Assembly: GCA_023436825.1 (NCBI GenBank)
Contig: JAEZHS010000312.1
Span: forward strand, 1 to 11,566
Reading direction: 5' to 3'
Source: Pseudomonadota bacterium
Lineage (GTDB): Bacteria; Pseudomonadota; Alphaproteobacteria; Reyranellales; Reyranellaceae
DNA: 11,566 nucleotides
In this document: positions 7,525-11,566 of the stretch, piece after piece
Layout: each line of letters opens with the position of its first letter
Numbering within the stretch: position 1 is the stretch's first letter
Program-made: the position numbers and the translations under genes
The notes under the pieces: generated by a model
What the model saw: the letters and a program-made list of their open reading frames with translations, nothing else
What the model was told of the DNA's origin: nothing
Databases searched by the model: none

Positions 7525-8622
7525 ATGCAACGTCGCAAGTTCCTGAAGACCACCGGTGTGGGGGCTGCTGCCGCCACGACGGTGGCGGCACCGGCCCTGG
7601 CGCAGGGCCTGCCGGAGTTGAAGTGGCGTCTGACGTCGAGTTTCCCCAAGTCGCTCGACACGCTGTTCGGCGGCGCCGAGCTGTTCTGCCGGCGCGTCGG
7701 CGAGCTCACCGACGGCAAGTTCAAGATCACGCCCTTCGCCTCGGGCGAAATCGTGCCGGGCTTCCAGGTGCTCGACGCCGTCCAGAACGGCACGGTCGAG
7801 ATCGGCCAGACCGCGGCCTACTACTACATCGGCAAGGACATCACCTTCACCTTCGACACCGCCGTCCCGTTCGGCCTCAACAGCCGCCAGCACGTGGCGT
7901 GGTGGATGCAGGGCGGCGGTCGCGAGGCGATGAACGAGTTCTACAAGGACTACGGCGTCATCGGTCACATGATGGGCGGCACCGGCGCGCAGATGGGCGG
8001 CTGGTTCCGCAAGGAGATCAAGACGGTCGATGACCTGAAGGGCTTGAAGTTCCGCGTCGGCGGCTTCGCGGGCCAGATCCTGGGCAAGCTCGGTGTCGTG
8101 GCCCAGCAGATCCCCGGCGGCGAGATCTATCCGGCGCTGGAGAAGGGCACGATCGACGCGGCCGAATGGGTCGGCCCGTATGACGATGAGAAGCTGGGCT
8201 TCAACAAGGTGGCTCCGTACTACTACTACCCTGGCTGGTGGGAAGGCACCGGCATGGGCACCGCCTACATCAACCAGAAGGCGTGGGAAGGCCTGCCGCC
8301 CACCTACCAGAAGGCCATCGAGACGACCGCCAACGAGGTGACGTTGTGGATGCTGGGCAAGTACGACAACGGCAATCCGGCGGGGCTCCGGCGCCTGGTC
8401 GCCGCGGGTGTGAAATTGCAGCCCTTCCCGACGGCAGTGCTGGAAGCCTGCTTCAATGCGACCAACGAAGTCTGCAACGACATCGTGGCCAAGAACGCCA
8501 AGTTCAAGAAGGTGTGGGACGTCTGGAAGCCCTACCGATCCGAGCAAGTCCTATGGTCGCGCATCGCGGAAGGCGGTTTCGATGGCTTCATGGCACGGAT
8601 GTATGGAGCCGGTAAGGTTTGA
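7525..8622 (+). CDS. TRAP transporter solute-binding protein, array copy 4 (DctP/FcbT1-like, Tat-exported)
   Basis: A periplasmic TRAP receptor of 365 residues. It is three shorter than copies 1 and 2 because its Tat signal is shorter (RRKFLK at 3-8, A-L-A at 24-26); the mature part lines up without gaps. In its own numbering the frame residues are Gln156, Arg177, Glu214-Trp215 and Glu240. The pocket stretches are HMMGG (148-152) and TGMGTAYIN (242-250), unlike the other copies. It alone has IPGGEIYPALE where the others have (I/L)AGGDIYPALE; the PGGE form is what I remember from TakP, so this copy may keep an older state. Its C-terminus is the most diverged (WSRIAEGGFDGF, ending MYGAGKV). GGGAGGG at 7512-7518 gives a good ribosome site. 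It is followed by its own terminator. The ligand is unknown. Confidence 0.92.
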   Translation: MQRRKFLKTTGVGAAAATTVAAPALAQGLPELKWRLTSSFPKSLDTLFGGAELFCRRVGELTDGKFKITPFASGEIVPGFQVLDAVQNGTVEIGQTAAYYYIGKDITFTFDTAVPFGLNSRQHVAWWMQGGGREAMNEFYKDYGVIGHMMGGTGAQMGGWFRKEIKTVDDLKGLKFRVGGFAGQILGKLGVVAQQIPGGEIYPALEKGTIDAAEWVGPYDDEKLGFNKVAPYYYYPGWWEGTGMGTAYINQKAWEGLPPTYQKAIETTANEVTLWMLGKYDNGNPAGLRRLVAAGVKLQPFPTAVLEACFNATNEVCNDIVAKNAKFKKVWDVWKPYRSEQVLWSRIAEGGFDGFMARMYGAGKV

Positions 8623-8647
8623 TCGGAGAGCGCTGTAGAATCGAGGA

Positions 8648-8674
8648 AAACCCCGCGCCGGCGGGGTTTCTTTT
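8648..8674 (+). terminator. Rho-independent terminator after array copy 4
   Basis: The arms AAACCCCGC (8648-8656) and GCGGGGTTT (8661-8669) enclose a GCCG loop, followed by TTTCTTTT (8667-8674). It begins 26 bases after the copy 4 stop, close to the spacing seen after copy 1. Confidence 0.88.
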
Positions 8675-8687
8675 GCCTGCTCGAGAC

Positions 8688-8714
8688 GGAAGTCGGCTTT
8701 TCAAACCGAATTCC
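8688..8714. promoter_or_regulatory. Imperfect palindrome upstream of array copy 5, possible operator
   Basis: GGAA-G-TCGG (8688-8696) mirrors CCGA-A-TTCC (8706-8714) with a single central mismatch in each arm and a 9-base spacer. It lies between the copy 4 terminator and the copy 5 start. This would suit a dimeric regulator, but no consensus is recognised. Confidence 0.35.
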
Positions 8715-8775
8715 GCGTGTCAGTGTTCGCCGCCATGGGGGCCATGTGGGCTGCCTGTAGGGAGGGTAAGCATCA

Positions 8776-9879
8776 ATGCAGCGTAGAAAGTTCATCAGGA
8801 CCGCGGGCGTCGGCGCCGCGGGCGTAGCCGTCGCGTCGACCGTCGCCGCGCCGGCTATCGCGCAAAGCATGCCGGAGGTTAAGTGGCGTCTGACGTCGAG
8901 CTTTCCCAAGTCGCTCGACACGCTTTATGGCGGCTCGGAGCTGTTCGCCAAAGTCCTGGGTGAGATGTCGGACGGCAAGTTCCAGGTGAGGGCGTTCGCT
9001 GCCGGCGAAATCGTCCCGGGCCTGCAGGTCGCCGACGCGGTGCAGAACGGCACTGTCGAAGCCGGCCAGACGGCCGCGTACTACTACTTCGGCAAGCATC
9101 CGAACTTCGTGTTCGAGACCGGCCTGCCGTTCTCGGTCAACCAGCGTCAGCTCTACGCCTGGCTGTATTTTGGCGGCGGCCATCAGCTGATCAACGACTT
9201 TTACAAGGAGTACAACTTCCGCTCCTTCGTATTTGGCGGCACGGGCTGCCAGATGGGCGGCTGGTTCCGCAAGGAAATCAAGTCGATGGACGACATGAAG
9301 GGCCTGAAGTTCCGCGTCGGCGGCTTCGCCGGCCTGATCCTCGAGCGGCTGGGCGTCGTACCGCAGCAGATCGCCGGCGGCGACATCTATCCGGCGCTGG
9401 AGAAGGGCACGATCGACGCCTGCGAATGGGTCGGTCCCTACGATGACGAAAAGCTGGGCTTCAACAAGGTCGCCAAGTACTACTATTACCCCGGCTGGTG
9501 GGAAGGCTGCTCGGGCGGCTCGCTCTACATCAACAACGATGCCTGGGCGAAGCTGCCGAAGAACTATCAGACGATGGTCGAGACCGCGGCCGGCCTCGTG
9601 ACCTCCTGGATGGTGCCTAAGTACGATGCCGGCAACCCGGCGGCGCTGCGTCGCCTGGTGGCGGCCGGCACCGAACTGCGGCCATTCCCGCGTTCGGTCC
9701 TCGAGCCCTGCTTCAACGAGGCCTACAAGTACTACGACGAGCTTGCGGCCAAGGATCCGAAGTTCAAGAAGATCTACGACAGCCTGAAGTCGTTCCGCTC
9801 CGACGAGAACCTGTGGTTCCGCGTCGCCGAGAACACCTTCGACAACTTCAACTTCTCGATGTCGGCCCAGGGTCGCTAG
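8776..9879 (+). CDS. TRAP transporter solute-binding protein, array copy 5 (DctP/FcbT1-like, Tat-exported)
   Basis: A periplasmic TRAP receptor of 367 residues with a Tat signal (RRKFIR at 3-8, A-I-A at 27-29). Gln159, Arg180, Glu217-Trp218 and Glu243 are conserved. Pocket stretches are FVFGG (151-155) and CSGGSLYIN (245-253). Three cysteines lie beside putative binding residues: Cys158 (before Gln159), Cys216 (before Glu217) and Cys245 (two after Glu243). No other copy has all three. AKYYYY at 233-238 replaces the APYYYY of the others, and PFSVNQRQ replaces the PFGLN/PFGMN forms. The C-terminus is distinct (FNFSMSAQGR). These differences make it the most specialised-looking copy. GGGAGGG (8760-8766) lies 9 bases before the ATG. 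It ends 188 bases before the convergent permease gene. Confidence 0.93.
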   Translation: MQRRKFIRTAGVGAAGVAVASTVAAPAIAQSMPEVKWRLTSSFPKSLDTLYGGSELFAKVLGEMSDGKFQVRAFAAGEIVPGLQVADAVQNGTVEAGQTAAYYYFGKHPNFVFETGLPFSVNQRQLYAWLYFGGGHQLINDFYKEYNFRSFVFGGTGCQMGGWFRKEIKSMDDMKGLKFRVGGFAGLILERLGVVPQQIAGGDIYPALEKGTIDACEWVGPYDDEKLGFNKVAKYYYYPGWWEGCSGGSLYINNDAWAKLPKNYQTMVETAAGLVTSWMVPKYDAGNPAALRRLVAAGTELRPFPRSVLEPCFNEAYKYYDELAAKDPKFKKIYDSLKSFRSDENLWFRVAENTFDNFNFSMSAQGR

Positions 9880-9883
9880 AGCG

Positions 9884-9931
9884 GAATGAGGTCAGGTGGA
9901 ACCGCATACGCGGTCACACCTGACCTCATTC
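9884..9931. repeat. Composite palindrome A in the convergent intergenic region
   Basis: The outer arms GAATGAGGTCAGGTG (9884-9898) and CACCTGACCTCATTC (9917-9931) are perfect 15-base complements. Inside, after a 2-base mismatch on each side, ACCGC (9901-9905) pairs with GCGGT (9910-9914) around a 4-base loop. There is no T-run. It resembles the dispersed intergenic palindromes of alphaproteobacterial genomes, or could act as an RNA hairpin at the 3' end of the copy 5 message. Confidence 0.75.
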
Positions 9932-9960
9932 GCGCGCCCGGGCAGTGCTTGTTTCACCGG

Positions 9961-10000
9961 GCATGATGGGTCCAGGTGATTCCACCTGGACATATCATGC
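9961..10000. repeat. Composite palindrome B in the convergent intergenic region
   Basis: The outer arms GCATGAT (9961-9967) and ATCATGC (9994-10000) pair. After a 2-base mismatch on each side, the inner arms GTCCAGGTG (9970-9978) and CACCTGGAC (9983-9991) pair around a 4-base loop. The architecture (outer stem, 2-base internal loop, inner stem, tetraloop) and the CAGGTG/CACCTG core are shared with palindrome A, 29 bases away. Confidence 0.72.
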
Positions 10001-10025
10001 TTTAGGAAAAGCAACCACAACGAGA

Positions 10026-10054
10026 AAGCCCCGCCGGCAACGGCGGGGCTTTTT
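10026..10054. terminator. Terminator between array copy 5 and the convergent permease gene
   Basis: The arms AAGCCCCGCC (10026-10035) and GGCGGGGCTT (10042-10051) are perfect complements with a 6-base loop and TTTTT (10050-10054) on the plus strand. On the minus strand the tail is weaker (CTTTCTCG), but the same hairpin may also end the permease transcript. Confidence 0.85.
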
Positions 10055-10067
10055 GTTGGCCTGGATA

Positions 10068-11566
10068 TCAGTTCTTCGGCGGAGCGCCGAAGACCGGCGG
10101 CGGCGCGTCATCCGACGGCGGCGCCTGGATCTCGATCTTGACCTTGCTGGGATCGACGTCGCTAGGCTTCTCGAGGAACACCGTCACGGTCCACGGCACG
10201 AAGATCACGATCGCCACCATGATGAGCTGCAGCAGCACCCAGGGCACAGAGCCCCAGTAGATGTCCGAGCTCTTCACTTCCTTAGGCGCCACGCTGCGCA
10301 GGTAGAACAGCGCGAAGCCGAACGGCGGGTGCATGAAGGAGGTCTGCACGTTAACGCAGATCATGACCCCGAACCAGATCAGCGCGGCGTCGGCGCCGAC
10401 TACCGGCGTCAGCAGCTTCTGCGCGACCGGAGCCAGCATCGGGATGATGATGAAGGCGATCTCGAAGAAGTCGAGGAAGAACGCCAGGAAGAACACGAAC
10501 AGGTTGACGACGATCAGGAAGCCCCAGACGCCCCCCGGCAGGCCCGACATCAGGTGCTCGACCCACTGGTTGCCATCGACACCCTGGAAGGTGATCGAGA
10601 AGCAGGTCGCGCCAACCAGGATGAAGGCGACCATGGCGGTGATGCGCATCGTCGCCTGGAAGGCCTGCACGATCAGCTCGCGTAGGTCTCGAACCTGCCA
10701 GGCTCGCCAGCACAACCAGATGATCGCCGCAAACATGACGGTAAAGGCGATCTTGAACGGCATCGACTTGAAGGCGACCGTGCCGATCAATGCACCGATC
10801 ACCGCGGCGGCACAGCCGGAGCCGAAGACGAGGCGGTCGAACCGGGTGAGCGGGGCATTGCGCACAACGGCCAGCACGATGGCGCCGATCGTACCCATGG
10901 CGCCGGCTTCGGTCGGCGTTGCCAGGCCCATCATGATGGTGCCCAGCACCAGGAAGATCAGCACGCCCGCCGGAATGATGCCCCAGGCGCACTTGATCAG
11001 CAGGGCCTTGCCGAACAACGTGCGCGGCACCCCCGGCAGGGCCTCGGGCTTCACCAGCGTGAGATAGAACGTGTAGAGCGCAAAAATCGCGATCTGCATC
11101 AGCGACGGGCCCCAGGCGCCGAGATACATGTCGCCGACCGAGCGGCCGAGCTGGTCGGCCAGCACGACCAGCACGAGCGACGGCGGCACGAGCTGGGTGA
11201 TGGTGCCCGATGCGGCCAGCACGCCGGTTGCGTAGCGCATGTCGTACTTGTAGCGCATCATCACCGGCAGCGTGATCAGCGCCATGGCGATGACTTGCGC
11301 CGCCACCGTGCCGGTGATGGCGCCGAGGATGAAGCCGACGATGATGGTGGAGTAGCCGAGCCCGCCCTTCACCGGGCCGAAGAGCTGGCCCATCGATTCT
11401 AGCATGTCCTCGGCAAGGCCGCATTTCTCGAGGATGGCCCCCATGAAGGTGAAGAACGGGATGGCGAGCAGCAGCTCGTTCGACAGGATGCTGCCGAACA
11501 CGCGGCCCGGGATGGCCTGCATGAAGGCCATCGTGAAGTAGCCCATCTCGATCGACAGGAAGCCGA
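10068..11566 (-). CDS. TRAP transporter large permease subunit (DctM family, FcbT3-like), 5' end outside window
   Basis: The transport-channel subunit of a TRAP transporter, driving sodium- or proton-coupled uptake of the ligand handed over by a periplasmic receptor. About 498 C-terminal residues are visible; the frame is open to the window edge (reading GFLSIE before the first visible ATG at 11544-11546), so the N-terminus is missing. DctM landmarks, counted from that ATG: IPFFTFMGAILEKCGLAEDM (29-48), TQLVPPS (117-123), GLATPTEAGAMG (207-218), and a second-half repeat with IIIPMLAPV (367-374 region) and FMHPPFGFALFYLRSVAP (404-421). Two extra hydrophobic stretches at about 239-280 make this the long form I associate with the mannitol/chloroaromatic branch, which matches the branch of the five receptors. 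The last ~34 residues form a Pro/Asp-rich hydrophilic tail. No DctQ is visible; it may lie upstream, beyond the right edge. Confidence 0.92.
   Translation of the reverse strand, partial: GFLSIEMGYFTMAFMQAIPGRVFGSILSNELLLAIPFFTFMGAILEKCGLAEDMLESMGQLFGPVKGGLGYSTIIVGFILGAITGTVAAQVIAMALITLPVMMRYKYDMRYATGVLAASGTITQLVPPSLVLVVLADQLGRSVGDMYLGAWGPSLMQIAIFALYTFYLTLVKPEALPGVPRTLFGKALLIKCAWGIIPAGVLIFLVLGTIMMGLATPTEAGAMGTIGAIVLAVVRNAPLTRFDRLVFGSGCAAAVIGALIGTVAFKSMPFKIAFTVMFAAIIWLCWRAWQVRDLRELIVQAFQATMRITAMVAFILVGATCFSITFQGVDGNQWVEHLMSGLPGGVWGFLIVVNLFVFFLAFFLDFFEIAFIIIPMLAPVAQKLLTPVVGADAALIWFGVMICVNVQTSFMHPPFGFALFYLRSVAPKEVKSSDIYWGSVPWVLLQLIMVAIVIFVPWTVTVFLEKPSDVDPSKVKIEIQAPPSDDAPPPVFGAPPKN

Larger units (their letters stand above)
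3777..9879 (+). repeat. Tandem array of five paralogous TRAP solute-binding protein genes
   Basis: Five genes of about 1.1 kb lie head to tail with starts at 3777, 5050, 6322, 7525 and 8776, a period of roughly 1.2-1.27 kb. All begin with an MQRRKF Tat motif. The mature proteins align by eye without gaps for about 338 columns. Terminator-like hairpins of the same style (GC-rich arms containing CCCCGC/GCGGGG) follow copies 1, 2, 4 and 5, suggesting that the duplicated unit was gene plus terminator. The copies are clearly diverged, so this is an old or selected array rather than a recent assembly-type duplication. Confidence 0.95.

Noticed and set aside
3777..9879. The array as a mobile element or phage-like insertion
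   Set aside because: I see no transposase, integrase, terminal repeats or target duplication, and base composition by eye does not differ from the flanking housekeeping genes.
1..11566. CRISPR arrays, tRNA or rRNA genes, toxin-antitoxin or defence systems
   Set aside because: No short regularly spaced repeats, no tRNA cloverleaf or rRNA-like sequence, and no such protein families were seen in any frame.

Overview
The window looks like chromosomal DNA from a high-GC alphaproteobacterium. The grounds are strong G/C preference at third codon positions, the adjacent housekeeping genes recO and parC, many GC-rich hairpin terminators, and twin-arginine (Tat) signals on periplasmic binding proteins. 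A Reyranella-like or other Rhodospirillales/Hyphomicrobiales lineage is a guess from the style of the genes, not something the sequence proves.

Left part (1-3703, all +): the C-terminal part of recO (recombinational repair), then parC (topoisomerase IV subunit A), then uppP/bacA (undecaprenyl-diphosphatase) only 4 bases after parC. These are ordinary housekeeping genes.

Centre (3777-9879, all +): five consecutive full-length paralogues of a Tat-exported solute-binding protein of the TRAP transporter family (DctP-like, FcbT1/TakP branch). They are 368, 368, 369, 365 and 367 residues long. After the signal peptide all five can be aligned by eye without gaps up to the extreme C-terminus. The fold and the putative carboxylate/metal-binding residues are constant. 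Two stretches expected to line the ligand pocket (columns ~150-155 and ~245-253) vary from copy to copy. Four of the five copies are followed by their own GC-rich hairpin and T-run, so the array looks like a row of mostly separately controlled units, with copies 3 and 4 possibly sharing a transcript. Copy 3 looks like a mosaic of copies 1 and 2.

Right part (9880-11566): a 188-base convergent intergenic region holds two composite palindromes and a shared terminator. Beyond it, on the minus strand, is the C-terminal ~498 residues of a TRAP large permease subunit (DctM family, FcbT3-like long form) running off the window. No small permease subunit (DctQ) is in view; it may lie past the right edge.

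Working interpretation (inference): a cassette of five interchangeable or ligand-specialised TRAP receptors, possibly feeding one membrane complex of the same TRAP subclass encoded convergently. This receptor-rich, permease-poor arrangement is the most interesting thing here. Everything else in the window is conventional.
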